Of a stretch of 64,000 nt of DNA, positions 8,574-18,099 are shown in pieces. The translations under genes and the position numbers were made by a program. A model generated the notes under the pieces. It was not told the origin of the DNA and searched no databases. It worked only from the letters and a program-made list of their open reading frames with translations. This DNA is from Rhodocyclaceae bacterium. Lineage in GTDB: Bacteria; Pseudomonadota; Gammaproteobacteria; Burkholderiales; Rhodocyclaceae. The DNA is taken from the NCBI GenBank assembly GCA_013791905.1, contig VMSX01000009.1, positions 124,001 to 188,000 on the forward strand, written 5' to 3'. Positions within the stretch are counted from its first letter, which is position 1, and every line of letters starts with the position of its first letter.

Positions 8574-10552
8574 CAGAATTCCTGCGGATCGACATCCAGA
8601 TGCCAGCGCAACTCGCGAGGTGTCTTGAGGGCGTAAAGGCGCGGCATCCAGTCGGCGAGAAAGCTTTGCAGCGCCGGGCGACTTTTCGATTCGACCAGCA
8701 GCTGGGCGCGTTCGCGGTTTTTCAGCCGCGCCATGCGCATCGGCACCGGATCGTAAAGCATGATGTCGGGCGCCCCGAGTGCTTCGGCGCTGGTGACCGC
8801 CGTGGCGAGAAATTCGAGTGCCTGCGGCAAGGCCGGCGCTTCGGCGCGCAGCAGGGCCTGGAAGGTAAAGGGGGGAAAGCCAGCCACAGCGCGCTCGGCC
8901 AGTTGCTCATTGGCGAAGGCGCTGTAGTCGTGGTTGATCAGGGCGCGATAAAGCGGGTGGTCGGGGTATTCGGTCTGGATCAGCACGGCGCCGGGCAGGT
9001 GGGCGCGGCCGGAGCGGCCGCCGACTTGCATTAATTGTGCGAACAGACGTTCCGGTGCGCGGAAATCGGCGGCGAACAGGGCGGCATCGGCACCGACCAC
9101 GCCTACCAGCGTGAGTTTGGGGAAGTCATGCCCCTTGGCGAGCATCTGGGTGCCGACGAGCATGTCGGCCTCGCCGGCATGGATGGCGGCCAGCAGGGCA
9201 TGCCATTTTTTCGGCGAATCGGCCGAATCGCGATCGATGCGCAGGATGCGCGCCGTCGGAAAACGTTCGGTCAGGGCAACTTCAAGTCGTTGGGTGCCGC
9301 GGCCGAAGGGTTGCAGGTCAAGGTTGCCGCAGTCAGGGCAAGTATGCGGGATGGCCACTTCAAGCCCGCAATGGTGGCAGCGCAGGCGGCGGTCGGCAAG
9401 GTGCAGCACCATATTGGCAGCACAGCGGCGACAGTGTGAAATCCAGCCGCAGGCGGGGCAGGCCAGCACGGGGGCGTAGCCGCGGCGGTTGAGGAAGAGC
9501 AGGCTCTGCTCGCCTTTTTCCAGCCGCGCGCCGACGGCGGCAAGCAGCGCGGCGGAAAGCCCGTCCTGCAACTTCTCCTTGCGCGTGTCGACCGTGGCGA
9601 CCGTCGGCATGGCGGCGGCGACGGCGCGCAGCGGCAGGTCGAGCTTGCGGTAGCGACCACAGCTGGCGTGGTGGAAGGTCTCCAGGGACGGCGTGGCAGA
9701 ACCCAGCACGATCGGGATGGCGCGCTGCTTGGCGCGGAAGATGGCGACATCGCGCGCCGAGTAGCGCAAGCCCTCCTGCTGCTTGAAGGAGGCGTCGTGT
9801 TCTTCATCCACGACGATCAATTGCAGTGCCGGCAGCGGCATGAATACTGACAGGCGCGTGCCCAGTACGATGGCGGCGCGCCCTTCGAGGGCGGCGAGAA
9901 AGGCCCGGGTGCGCGCCGCATCGCCCACGCCGCTGTGGGCCGCAACGATGTGTGCGCTGGGGAAGCGCGCGCTGACACGGGATTCGAGTTGCGGTGTCAG
10001 TGCTATTTCCGGCACGAGCATCAGCGCCTGGCCTCCACGCTCAAGCACCGCCGCGATGGCGCGCAGATAAACCTCGGTCTTGCCGCTGCCGGTGACGCCA
10101 TGTAGCAGGAAAGTCTGGAAGCCGGACGCGGCGGTGATCGCATCGATGGCAATGACTTGATCCGGCATGGCGACCGGCAAAGTCGGCGCTGGTGGAACGG
10201 CGCCCGCCTTGTCTTTCAGCATCCGCGGCTTCTTGCCGCGCCGCAACAGCGGCGGCAGGGCGAAAGTGACGACCTGGCCGAGCGGATAGTGGTAGTAGCG
10301 GGCGCAAAAGCCGCATAACTCCAGCCAGTCGGCCGGCAGCGCTGGCAGATCGTCGATGAGTTCGGCAGCTTTCAGTTTTTCGGCCGGCTGGTCGCTGGTA
10401 GTAGCTTCGCCAACCACCACACCGAACCGGACGCCCCGACCGAAGGGCACCCTGACCAGTCGCCCGACCAGGTTGCCCTGACTTTCACCCGCCAGCCGAT
10501 AGTCGAACAGGCGCGGCAACGGTACGTCAAGGGCGATTTGCAGGATGGTCAC
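8573..10552 (-). CDS. priA: Primosomal protein N' (replication restart helicase PriA)
   Basis: A 659-residue PriA, the 3'-to-5' DNA helicase that reloads the replisome at stalled forks. The N-terminal 3'-DNA-binding region is short. Walker A GVTGSGKTEV lies near residue 155 and Walker B DEEH near 247. The paired zinc-binding cysteines follow at CPACGWISHCRRC and CHHCGLE...CPDCG, then the helicase motifs GTQMLAKGHDFP and QVGGRSGRA. The start is GTG at 10552. Residues around 120 (AVPPAPTL) are encoded by the antisense face of an element A copy in the linker before the helicase core. The stop codon overlaps another element A copy. Confidence 0.95.
   Translation of the reverse strand: MTILQIALDVPLPRLFDYRLAGESQGNLVGRLVRVPFGRGVRFGVVVGEATTSDQPAEKLKAAELIDDLPALPADWLELCGFCARYYHYPLGQVVTFALPPLLRRGKKPRMLKDKAGAVPPAPTLPVAMPDQVIAIDAITAASGFQTFLLHGVTGSGKTEVYLRAIAAVLERGGQALMLVPEIALTPQLESRVSARFPSAHIVAAHSGVGDAARTRAFLAALEGRAAIVLGTRLSVFMPLPALQLIVVDEEHDASFKQQEGLRYSARDVAIFRAKQRAIPIVLGSATPSLETFHHASCGRYRKLDLPLRAVAAAMPTVATVDTRKEKLQDGLSAALLAAVGARLEKGEQSLLFLNRRGYAPVLACPACGWISHCRRCAANMVLHLADRRLRCHHCGLEVAIPHTCPDCGNLDLQPFGRGTQRLEVALTERFPTARILRIDRDSADSPKKWHALLAAIHAGEADMLVGTQMLAKGHDFPKLTLVGVVGADAALFAADFRAPERLFAQLMQVGGRSGRAHLPGAVLIQTEYPDHPLYRALINHDYSAFANEQLAERAVAGFPPFTFQALLRAEAPALPQALEFLATAVTSAEALGAPDIMLYDPVPMRMARLKNRERAQLLVESKSRPALQSFLADWMPRLYALKTPRELRWHLDVDPQEF
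10179..10202 (+). repeat. Element A, short form, antisense within priA
   Basis: A 24-bp copy on the + strand inside the minus-strand priA gene. The gene reads it as AVPPAPTL, a Pro-rich linker. Confidence 0.75.
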
Positions 10553-10962
10553 AAGGTGCAGCGAGTCGGATTGATGTCAAATGAGGCGAGGAGGGGCAAT
10601 TAGTTACCGCCGTTCTTTCAAATGATTCTTCGCCGACTGGCTTAATCACTTGGCTACAAAGCAAATTTTCATCAGCTGCAGATTTGTGGATAACTTTGTG
10701 AATAACCCCACAAAAAATCCCGCTTATTTCGCGTGTTTGCCGCTAAAGTCATACTAATGTAACAATGTGACTACTAAAAGTATTGTAAATACAATTAGTT
10801 AAGTAAGTGCAATGCACGCAGGGTCATGGAATGACAAAAAATCTTAAGATCAGCATTCTGTGAATAAGTCAACTATTTGTGCCCCGTTGAAACCCTTTTG
10901 CAGTGCGGCTTGGCTGGGGGGGCGATTGGACACCGATGCGTATAAGGGGTTCCCAGCCAGAC
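10553..10962. promoter_or_regulatory. AT-rich priA-hemE gap with three DnaA-box-like sites
   Basis: A noncoding region of 410 bases, far more AT-rich than its surroundings, between two minus-strand genes. Three sites fit the DnaA-box consensus TTATNCACA in one orientation: TGTGGATAA at 10685-10693, TGTGAATAA at 10697-10705 and TGTGAATAA at 10859-10867. A long A/T-rich stretch lies between them (about 10740-10800). It must at least contain the priA promoter. The boxes allow DnaA control of priA or an origin-type role, but no dnaA gene is in the window, so this stays a hypothesis. Confidence 0.5.
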
Positions 10963-12060
10963 TTAAATTTTTCTATGGCCGTGAACGGTGTCGACAAGTA
11001 CGGACACGTTTTCGGGCGGAGTGTGTTGGTTGATGCCGTGCCCGAGGTTGAAGACGTGGCCGGTGTTGCCACCGCCCGCTGCGCCAGCAGCGCCACAATC
11101 GCCAGCAGCCCCACAATAGTTGTCGAGAATGCGCGTGGCTTCGGCGGCTACCGCAGCGGGCGAAGCAAACAATGCCATGGGGTCGAAGTTACCTTGCAAC
11201 GCGACCTTGTCACCGATGCGGCGGCGTGCGTCGCCGATGTCGGTCGTCCAGTCGAGGCCGACGGCATCGCAACCGCTGGCGGCGATGGCTTCGAGCCACT
11301 GGCCGCCGCCCTTGGTGAAGACAATGCAGGGAACGCGTTCGCCGTCGTGGGTCTTCTTGAGGCCGGATATCACGCGCTGCATGTATTCCAGCGAAAACTC
11401 GCGATAGGCGGCATGCGACAGCGCGCCACCCCAGGTATCGAAGATTTGCACCGCCTGGGCGCCTGACTCGATCTGGGCGTTCAGGTAATTCGTTACCGCC
11501 TCGGCATTCACTTTCAGGATGTGGTGCAGGAGATCGGGGCGGTCGTAGAGCATCGTCTTGACCGCGCGGAAGTCGGCTGAACCACCACCTTCAACCATGT
11601 AGCAGGCGAGCGTAAACGGCGAACCGGAAAAGCCGATCAGCGGCACGCTGTTATTCAATGCGCGGCGGATTTCGGCTACTGCGTCGAGCACGTAGCGCAG
11701 GTGATCGTAAGGGTCCGGGGCGGTCAGGTCGCGGATCGCCCACTCCTCGCGCAGCGGCCGCTCGAATTTCGGCCCCTCGCCATCGGCGAAATACAGCCCC
11801 AGCCCCATGGCATCGGGTACGGTCAGGATGTCGGAAAACAGGATGGCGGCATCGAGATCGTAACGCGCCAGCGGTTGCAGCGTCACCTCGCAGGCGTAGC
11901 CAGGATTCTTGCACAAGGCGAGAAAATTGCCGGCGCGGCGGCGTGTTTCGTTGTATTCAGGCAAATAACGGCCCGCCTGACGCATCAGCCACAGGGGGGT
12001 GTAATCCACCGGCTCGCGCAGCAGGGCGCGCAGAAAATTGTCGTTCTTGGGACGAGTCAT
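10963..12060 (-). CDS. hemE: Uroporphyrinogen decarboxylase
   Basis: A 365-residue cytoplasmic enzyme that removes four acetate carboxyls from uroporphyrinogen III to give coproporphyrinogen III in haem synthesis. The N-terminal [13 protein letters not shown] signature (residues 24-36) and the second signature [16 protein letters not shown] are intact. So are the substrate Asp in [12 protein letters not shown] and the C-terminal HVFNLGHGI. Just before the latter, [18 protein letters not shown] replaces the usual short loop; it is encoded by an 18-bp tandem duplication and is an expansion. The haem product would supply the c-type cytochromes of the nap operons, although it is unlinked to them. 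Confidence 0.95.
   Translation of the reverse strand: MTRPKNDNFLRALLREPVDYTPLWLMRQAGRYLPEYNETRRRAGNFLALCKNPGYACEVTLQPLARYDLDAAILFSDILTVPDAMGLGLYFADGEGPKFERPLREEWAIRDLTAPDPYDHLRYVLDAVAEIRRALNNSVPLIGFSGSPFTLACYMVEGGGSADFRAVKTMLYDRPDLLHHILKVNAEAVTNYLNAQIESGAQAVQIFDTWGGALSHAAYREFSLEYMQRVISGLKKTHDGERVPCIVFTKGGGQWLEAIAASGCDAVGLDWTTDIGDARRRIGDKVALQGNFDPMALFASPAAVAAEATRILDNYCGAAGDCGAAGAAGGGNTGHVFNLGHGINQHTPPENVSVLVDTVHGHRKI
11080..11115 (-). repeat. 18-bp tandem repeat expanding a hemE loop
   Basis: Two adjacent 18-bp units encode CGAAGD and CGAAGA. They differ at few positions and sit in a loop just before the conserved HVFNLGHGI of HemE. Confidence 0.75.
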
Positions 12061-12158
12061 GATTGGGAATCCAGTGTGTTTATGTGATTATCGCATGCCC
12101 TCATTGGCGCAATGGTGAGCAATTGACGCACAATGCGCCACTAAACAAGGAGGCGCAC

Positions 12159-13292
12159 ATGACTCAGCATATTGGCATTCTCACCGCCGGCGGCGACAGC
12201 CCCGGTCTCAACGCGGCCATCCGTGGCGTCGGCAAGGCGGCCATGGGCCACCATGGCATGCACATCATTGGTTTTCGCGACGGCTTCCGTGGCCTGATGG
12301 AAAACCGCACCATGTCGCTCAGCGGCGGGCAGTTATCAGGCATTCTCACCACCGGCGGCACGATTCTCGGCACCAGCCGCGACAAGCCGCACAAGATGCC
12401 GGTGGGCGGCAAGGTGCTCGACATGACCGACGCCATCGTCGGCAACTACCATGACAATCATCTCGATTGCCTGGTCTGCCTGGGTGGCGGCGGCACGCTG
12501 AAAAATGCGCTGCGCCTGAAGCAGAAGGGCCTGAATGTCATCAACCTGCCCAAGACTATCGACAACGACGTCTTCGGCACCGACACCACCTTCGGTTTCG
12601 ACACCGCACTGGGCATCGCCACCGAGGCGATCGACCGCCTGCACAGCACCGCACACAGCCATCACCGCATCATCGTCGTCGAAATCATGGGCCACCGCGC
12701 CGGCTGGCTGGCCTTGGGAGCGGGCATTGCTGGCGGCGCCGACGTGATCCTGCTGCCGGAAATTCCGTATGACGTCGATTCCGTGGCCGAAGCGATCCGC
12801 GAACGCGCCCGTGGCGGCAAACCATTTTCCATCGTGGCCGTCGCCGAGGGGGCGGTTTCGGTGCAGGATCTGGCGGCGATGGATGCCGCCAAGAACGCCA
12901 AGAACGCGAAGAAACCGGTGCGCAAAGCCGCCAAGGGCGACCCGCTAGACGATACGGCCGCCGATGCCGCCGAATTGATCTATGCTGATCGCACCCTGCG
13001 ACTGGCCCAGCGGCTGGAAAAACTCACCGGCCTGGAGGCGCGCCTGACCATTCTGGGTCACCTGCAGCGCGGCGGTACGCCCTCTGCGGCCGACCGCATC
13101 CTGGCAACACGACTGGGCACTGCCGCGGCCGACCTGATTGCCAAGAAACACTATGGCGTGCTGGTGGCGGCCAGGGGCGAGGAAATCCGTCCAGTAAAAA
13201 TGGAAGATTGCGCCGGCAAGGTCAAGACCGTACCGCCGGACCATCCTCTGGTCTTGTCGGCGCGCCGTGTGGGGACAAATTTCGGGGACTGA
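12159..13292 (+). CDS. pfkA: 6-phosphofructokinase
   Basis: A phosphofructokinase of about 377 residues that phosphorylates fructose 6-phosphate. It has the nucleotide/PPi loop [11 protein letters not shown] near residue 10, [12 protein letters not shown] near 125, [11 protein letters not shown] near 165 and a late LGHLQRGG sugar-phosphate site. ATG at 12159 is chosen because AAGGAGG lies 5 bases upstream; the open frame before it is not coding. In the phosphoryl-donor loop the usual GGDG (ATP) or GGDD (PPi) reads GGGG, while the Lys in PKTIDND is typical of PPi or mixed-donor enzymes. The donor is therefore uncertain. A Lys/Ala-rich insert ([15 protein letters not shown]) lies near 250. Confidence 0.9.
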   Translation: MTQHIGILTAGGDSPGLNAAIRGVGKAAMGHHGMHIIGFRDGFRGLMENRTMSLSGGQLSGILTTGGTILGTSRDKPHKMPVGGKVLDMTDAIVGNYHDNHLDCLVCLGGGGTLKNALRLKQKGLNVINLPKTIDNDVFGTDTTFGFDTALGIATEAIDRLHSTAHSHHRIIVVEIMGHRAGWLALGAGIAGGADVILLPEIPYDVDSVAEAIRERARGGKPFSIVAVAEGAVSVQDLAAMDAAKNAKNAKKPVRKAAKGDPLDDTAADAAELIYADRTLRLAQRLEKLTGLEARLTILGHLQRGGTPSAADRILATRLGTAAADLIAKKHYGVLVAARGEEIRPVKMEDCAGKVKTVPPDHPLVLSARRVGTNFGD

Positions 13293-13675
13293 GTGGCCCG
13301 CCCCCTTCGACGCCCGCCCCCCTTCGCCCCCCTCTCGGGGGGTTCTTTACTGCTCGCTTCGCTCGAATATCACGGGGCGCATTATTTTTACTGAGGTGCG
13401 GGTTGCGGCTTTCGCCGCGTGCCGTCTCGCCTTGGGGCGGCCCGGCGGCGCGACTGCTTGGTTAGGGTTGCAGGTTTGAAAGTCGGCGCTGGCTAGACGG
13501 CGTTAAATCCACACCCACCGCAGCGTTTGCGCCGGGCCGCCCCAAGCAAACGCGGCACGCGGCGCCAGCCGCAATCCGCACTACAGCCTGATCAAAGCTC
13601 CCCGTGATAAACGAGCGCAGCGAGTCAACAGTCACCTCCCCCGCGGGGGAGCCGGGAGGGGGCGGGCGCCGAAAT
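13293..13675. repeat. Inverted pair of element B copies around one element A
   Basis: This noncoding gap lies between convergent pfkA and trkH. Element B runs forward at about 13296-13460 (GCTCGCTTCGCTCG, ATCACGGGGCGC, TTGGGGCGGCCCGGCG) and inverted at about 13520-13675 (CGGGCCGCCCCAAGC, CTCCCCGTGATAAACGAGCG, CCCCGCGGGGGAG). A 24-bp element A lies at 13479-13502 between them. The whole can fold into a large cruciform or hairpin and may serve as a two-way transcription barrier. No other gene is seen. Confidence 0.75.
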
Positions 13676-15157
13676 TCAGATGCGCCAGAACGCCGGCGTC
13701 AGCACCACGAGCAGGGTGAACATTTCCAGCCGGCCGAGCAGCATCGCAAAGGTGCAGATCCAGGTCTGGAAGTCCGTAAGAATCGCAAATGTCGTGGCCG
13801 GTCCCACCTGATTGAGGCCGGGGCCGGTGTTGTTGATGCTGGCGACGACGGCTGAAAAGGCGCTGACGATCTCCAACCCGGAGAAGATCATCAGCAGAGT
13901 CAGAAGCGAGATGCTCACCATGTAAATGAAGCCGAACGCCATGACCGCCGACAGAATGTTGCCCGGTACCGGCTTGCCGCCAATCCGTACCGGCCAGACG
14001 GCACTGGGATGCATGGCACGGATCAATTCACGATAGACCTGCTTGTAGAGGATCATGGCACGTACCATCTTGAGGCCGCCGCCGGTCGAGCCGGCACTGG
14101 TGGCGAAGCAGCTAAGCAACAGCATCCACAGCGGGGCGAAGATGGGCCAGAGGTTGTAGTCGGTGTTGGCGTACCCGGTGGTGGTGGCGATCGACACCAC
14201 ATTGAAGGCGGCAAAGCGCAGCGCCGTGGTGAACTCCGGATAGACGCCGAACTGCCAGAGGTACAGGGCGATACCGAGCACGCTGCCGAGCGTGACGACC
14301 AGGAACCAGCCGGCTTCCGGGTCGCGCCGATAGGGCGCAAGCGATTGGCGATGTACCGCAAGAAAATGGGTGGCGAAGTTCATGCCGGCGATGAGCATGA
14401 ATATGATGGCCACCATTTCGATGGCCGGCGAGTTCCAGTACTCGAAACTGCTGTCATGGCTGGAAAAACCGCCAAGGCCCATGGTGGTGAACGCATGCAT
14501 GACGGCGTCGAACCAGTCCATGCCGGCCAGCTTGTAGGCAAGGGCGCAGGCCAGCGTGATCGCGGCATAGACTACCCACAGGCCCTTGGCGGTTTGGGCC
14601 ATGCGCGGGGTGAGCTGGGCATCCTTCATCGGCCCGGGTGTCTCGGCCTTGAACATCTGGCGGCCACCAATGCCCAGCAGCGGCAGCACCGCCACCGCCA
14701 GCACGATCAGGCCCATGCCGCCCAGCCAGACCAGCATGCCGCGCCAGAGATTGATGGATGGCGGCAGCGTGTCAATGTTGGCAAGAACGGTAGCGCCCGT
14801 GGTGGTCAGTCCGGAAACGGCCTCGAAATAGGCATCGGTAAACGAGAGATTCAGTTGCAGGATCAGCGGCAGGCAGGCAAATGCCGGTAGGAGGACCCAT
14901 ACCATGACGACCATCAGAAAGCCGTCGCGTATCTTGAGCTCGTCCTTCTGGTGGCGCGCCATCCACCACAGGCCGAGACCGCTGCCAAAGGTCAGGACAA
15001 AGGCCTCGTCATAGGCCGCCGTTGCGCCATCGTGCCACCACCAGGAGAGGATCAGGGGTACCAGCAGCGTGAGCGAAAATCCGATCAGCAGGACGCCGAA
15101 GACGCGCAGGAGAGGATAGAACCGCAGAACACTTCTGGGGAATGGCAAGGCGATCAT
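13676..15157 (-). CDS. trkH: TrkH family potassium uptake protein (copy 1)
   Basis: A 493-residue polytopic membrane protein of the Trk/Ktr/HKT type, the K+-translocating subunit that works with TrkA. The repeated pore (P-loop) segments include SGLTTTGATVL near residue 135, TMGLGGFSSHDSS near 240, and later TTTGYANTDY and SAGSTGGGLKM. These match the K+ filter glycine regions. The length is normal. It follows a second trkH closely (57 bases) and probably belongs to the trkA-trkH-trkH run. The 3' end meets the element B/A/B cluster. Confidence 0.93.
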   Translation of the reverse strand: MIALPFPRSVLRFYPLLRVFGVLLIGFSLTLLVPLILSWWWHDGATAAYDEAFVLTFGSGLGLWWMARHQKDELKIRDGFLMVVMVWVLLPAFACLPLILQLNLSFTDAYFEAVSGLTTTGATVLANIDTLPPSINLWRGMLVWLGGMGLIVLAVAVLPLLGIGGRQMFKAETPGPMKDAQLTPRMAQTAKGLWVVYAAITLACALAYKLAGMDWFDAVMHAFTTMGLGGFSSHDSSFEYWNSPAIEMVAIIFMLIAGMNFATHFLAVHRQSLAPYRRDPEAGWFLVVTLGSVLGIALYLWQFGVYPEFTTALRFAAFNVVSIATTTGYANTDYNLWPIFAPLWMLLLSCFATSAGSTGGGLKMVRAMILYKQVYRELIRAMHPSAVWPVRIGGKPVPGNILSAVMAFGFIYMVSISLLTLLMIFSGLEIVSAFSAVVASINNTGPGLNQVGPATTFAILTDFQTWICTFAMLLGRLEMFTLLVVLTPAFWRI

Positions 15158-15214
15158 GCCAGTCTGTCAGCCGCAGATTTTTCCACGATGCAGGTCAGTC
15201 GCGTGGTGCCGGGC

Positions 15215-16669
15215 TCACTTGCGCCAGAAGGCCGGTGTCAGGACGACGAGCAGGGTAAAGATTTCCAGCCGGCCGAGCAGCATGGCGAAGGTGCAGACCC
15301 AGGTCTGAAAGTCGGTCAATACAGAGAAATTGGATGACGGGCCGACCAGATTGAGGCCGGGGCCGGTATTGTTGATGCAGGCGACGACGGCGGAGAAGGA
15401 GGTGACGATGTCCAGCCCGGTGAAGGACATCAGCAGGGTCAGCGAGACAATGCTGACCATGTAGATGAAGCCGAACGCCATCACCCCGGAGAGGACGTTT
15501 TGCGGCACCACGCTGCGCTTGATGCGCACCGGCCAGAGGGCGCTGGGGTGCATGGCGCAGATCAGTTCGCGATAGACCTGCTTGTAAAGGATCATCGCGC
15601 GGATCATCTTGATGCCGCCGCCGGTCGAGCCCGAGCAGGCGATGAAGCTGCCGAGAAACAGCATCCAGATTTGCGCGAAGAAAGGCCACTGCCCGTAATC
15701 CGCGGTCGCCAATCCGAGCGAAGTGGCCAGTGAGATCGTGTGGAAGGCAACATAACGCAAGGTCTCGCCAAAACTGCTGAAAACATCCAGCGACCACAGA
15801 TAGATCGACAGCGCCAGAATGCTCGCCGCCAGGACACCCAGAAAATAGGGCGCCTCGGCATCCTTGCGGTAGGGGTTGAGCGAGCGGCCGTGCAGCGCCA
15901 TGAAATGCGTGGCGTAGTTGATTCCGGACAGCAGCGCAAAAAACATTACCGCCAGTTCGATCTCTAGGCTGTTGAAGTGGCCGAGGCTGGCATCCTTGCT
16001 GGAAAAGCCGCCCAGCCCGAGGACGCTGAAGGCGTGCATCAGCGCATCCCAGGGTTCCATGCCGAGTTGCCACAGGGTCAGTCCGCAGGCGATGGTCAGG
16101 AGCAGATAGACGCGCCACAGCCCCTTGGCGGTTTCGGCGATGCGCGGCGTCAGACTGGCCTCTTTCATTGGGCCGGGCACCTCGGCCTTGAACATCTGCC
16201 GGCCACCGATGCCGAGCAGCGGCAGAATCGCCACAGCCAGCACCACGACGCCCATGCCGCCGATCCAGTGCATGAAGGTGCGCCAGAAGTTGATCGACAG
16301 CGGCATTTGGTCGAGGCCGGAAAGTACCGTGGCACCCGTTGCCGTGAGACCCGACATGGCCTCGAAATAGGCATCGGTGGGCGAAATGCCCAACTGGATG
16401 ATGAACGGCAGGCAGGCGAACAGGGGCAGCACCGTCCACACCAGCACGACGAGCAGGAAGCCGTCGCGCACCTTCATTTCGCGGGCTTCGCGATACAGCC
16501 CGAGAAAGAGTATCGAACCGCTCAGGAGCGTGGCAAGGAAGGCCGTATCGAAAGCCGTATGCGCGCCATCGGCGACATACCAGGACAGGCCCATGGGCAC
16601 CAGCAGGCAGAGCGAAAAGCCGATCAGCAGCGCGCCAAAAACCCTGAGCAGCGGATAAAACCGGTGCAT
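15215..16669 (-). CDS. trkH: TrkH family potassium uptake protein (copy 2)
   Basis: A 484-residue TrkH paralogue, clearly related to its neighbour across the whole length (both end ...LLVVLTPAFWR). The P-loops read SGLTATGATVL, VLGLGGFSSKDAS, ATSLGLATADY and CSGSTGGGIKM. The two copies are not near-identical, so this is an older tandem duplication rather than an assembly artefact. The gene begins 2 bases after the trkA stop, pointing to one operon with trkA and a shared regulatory subunit. Confidence 0.93.
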   Translation of the reverse strand: MHRFYPLLRVFGALLIGFSLCLLVPMGLSWYVADGAHTAFDTAFLATLLSGSILFLGLYREAREMKVRDGFLLVVLVWTVLPLFACLPFIIQLGISPTDAYFEAMSGLTATGATVLSGLDQMPLSINFWRTFMHWIGGMGVVVLAVAILPLLGIGGRQMFKAEVPGPMKEASLTPRIAETAKGLWRVYLLLTIACGLTLWQLGMEPWDALMHAFSVLGLGGFSSKDASLGHFNSLEIELAVMFFALLSGINYATHFMALHGRSLNPYRKDAEAPYFLGVLAASILALSIYLWSLDVFSSFGETLRYVAFHTISLATSLGLATADYGQWPFFAQIWMLFLGSFIACSGSTGGGIKMIRAMILYKQVYRELICAMHPSALWPVRIKRSVVPQNVLSGVMAFGFIYMVSIVSLTLLMSFTGLDIVTSFSAVVACINNTGPGLNLVGPSSNFSVLTDFQTWVCTFAMLLGRLEIFTLLVVLTPAFWRK

Positions 16670-16671
16670 GG

Positions 16672-18099
16672 CTAGAGGAAGTGGAAGCCGACCTGAAACA
16701 GTTTTTCGACTTGGGTGACTTCGCGTTTGCGCGTGCAGAAAACGATGACGTGGTCGTCGCTCTCGATCACCGTGTCGTGATGCGGGATGATGACGCGGTC
16801 GATGTACTCCTTGGACGGCAACCCGTCGCGGTACAGCACCTCCGGGTCGTGGCTGCGCCTGACGATGGCGCCGATGTGGGCGCCCTTGATCACCGGCAGT
16901 TCGTCGATGCGCCGGCCGACCACCTTGGAAGTCTTCTTGTCGCCGTGGGCGATCAACTCCAGCGCCTCCGCCGCGCCGCGCCGCAAGCTATGCACCTTGG
17001 CGACATCGCCGCGCCGCACATGGGTGAGCAGGGCGCCAATGGAAACCTGCGCGGGACTCAAGCCGATGTCGATCGGTCCGCCCTGCACCATGTCGGCATA
17101 GGCGCGGCGATTGATGAGCGCCAGCACACGTTTGCAGCCCAGCCGCTTGGCCAGTGATGCGGCCATGATGTTGTCCTCGTCGTCGTTGGTCAGGGCGAGG
17201 AACAGATCTGTTTCATCGATATTCTCCTGCGCGAGCAGGTCCTCGTCGGTGGCTTCGCCGACCAGCACCAGCGTGTTGTCGAGCTTGCCGGCGATGCTTT
17301 CGGCGCGGCGCTGGTCGAGTTCGATCAGCTTGACCTGGTAATCGCTGCCGAGGGTCGAGGCGACCCGCAGCCCGATATTGCCGCCGCCGGCGATCATTAC
17401 GCGCTTGACCGGCTCAAGCGAGCGGCGCAGCTCTTTCAAAACGAGGCGGATATGCGCGCTGGCGGCAATCACGAAGACTTCGTCGCCCGGCTCGATGACG
17501 GTGTGACCGTCGGGCTCGATCGGCTGGTGCTCGCGGAAGATTGCGGCAATGCGGGCATCAACCCCGGACGGCAGGTGTTCGCGCATGGCGTGGATCGGCT
17601 TGCCGACCAGCAAGCCGCCGGTGAATGCGCGCACGCCGATCAGCGTGACGTTGCCGTCGGCGAATTCGAGCACCTGCAGCGCTTCGGGGAACTCGATCAG
17701 CTTGACGATGTAGTCGGTGATGTCCTGCTCGGGGCAGATGGCGTAATCAACGGCGAAGTTGTCGTTCGACAGCAGCACGGGGTCGAGCAGATCATGGGCG
17801 CGCAAGCGGGCAATCCGGGTCGGCACGTGAAATATGCTACGCGCGATTTTGCAGGCCACCAGATTGGTCTGGTCGGACTGCGTTACCGCCACCAGCATGT
17901 CGGCATCCTCGATGCCAGCCTCGCGCAGCACCGAAGGATAGGCCGCGTCGCCAGTCACTGTCCGCACGTCGAGGCGGTCGGCCAGCTCGGCGAGCGCTGC
18001 GTGGTTGCGGTCGACGACGGTGATGTCATTGGCTTCGGAAGAGAGCGCCTCGGTCACTGAAGCGCCCACCTGCCCGGCGCCCAAAATGACGATTCTCAT
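16672..18099 (-). CDS. trkA: Trk system potassium transport regulator TrkA
   Basis: A 475-residue peripheral cytoplasmic subunit that binds NAD(H)/nucleotides and gates TrkH. It has the two RCK halves expected. The first Rossmann motif GAGQVGASV is at residues 7-15 with the following acidic VVDRN. The second, GGGNIGLRVA, is near residue 240 with LIELD. Each half ends in a TrkA_C domain. The ATG overlaps the ntrX stop by 4 bases, and the stop is followed 2 bases later by the start side of trkH copy 2. Confidence 0.95.
   Translation of the reverse strand: MRIVILGAGQVGASVTEALSSEANDITVVDRNHAALAELADRLDVRTVTGDAAYPSVLREAGIEDADMLVAVTQSDQTNLVACKIARSIFHVPTRIARLRAHDLLDPVLLSNDNFAVDYAICPEQDITDYIVKLIEFPEALQVLEFADGNVTLIGVRAFTGGLLVGKPIHAMREHLPSGVDARIAAIFREHQPIEPDGHTVIEPGDEVFVIAASAHIRLVLKELRRSLEPVKRVMIAGGGNIGLRVASTLGSDYQVKLIELDQRRAESIAGKLDNTLVLVGEATDEDLLAQENIDETDLFLALTNDDEDNIMAASLAKRLGCKRVLALINRRAYADMVQGGPIDIGLSPAQVSIGALLTHVRRGDVAKVHSLRRGAAEALELIAHGDKKTSKVVGRRIDELPVIKGAHIGAIVRRSHDPEVLYRDGLPSKEYIDRVIIPHHDTVIESDDHVIVFCTRKREVTQVEKLFQVGFHFL

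Noticed and set aside
13293-13675. CRISPR or integron-like repeat array
   Set aside because: Repeats are long, few, inverted and unevenly spaced, with no spacer pattern and no cas or intI gene.
13676-16669. Tandem trkH genes as an assembly duplication
   Set aside because: The two copies differ at many positions along their whole length, so they are true paralogues.
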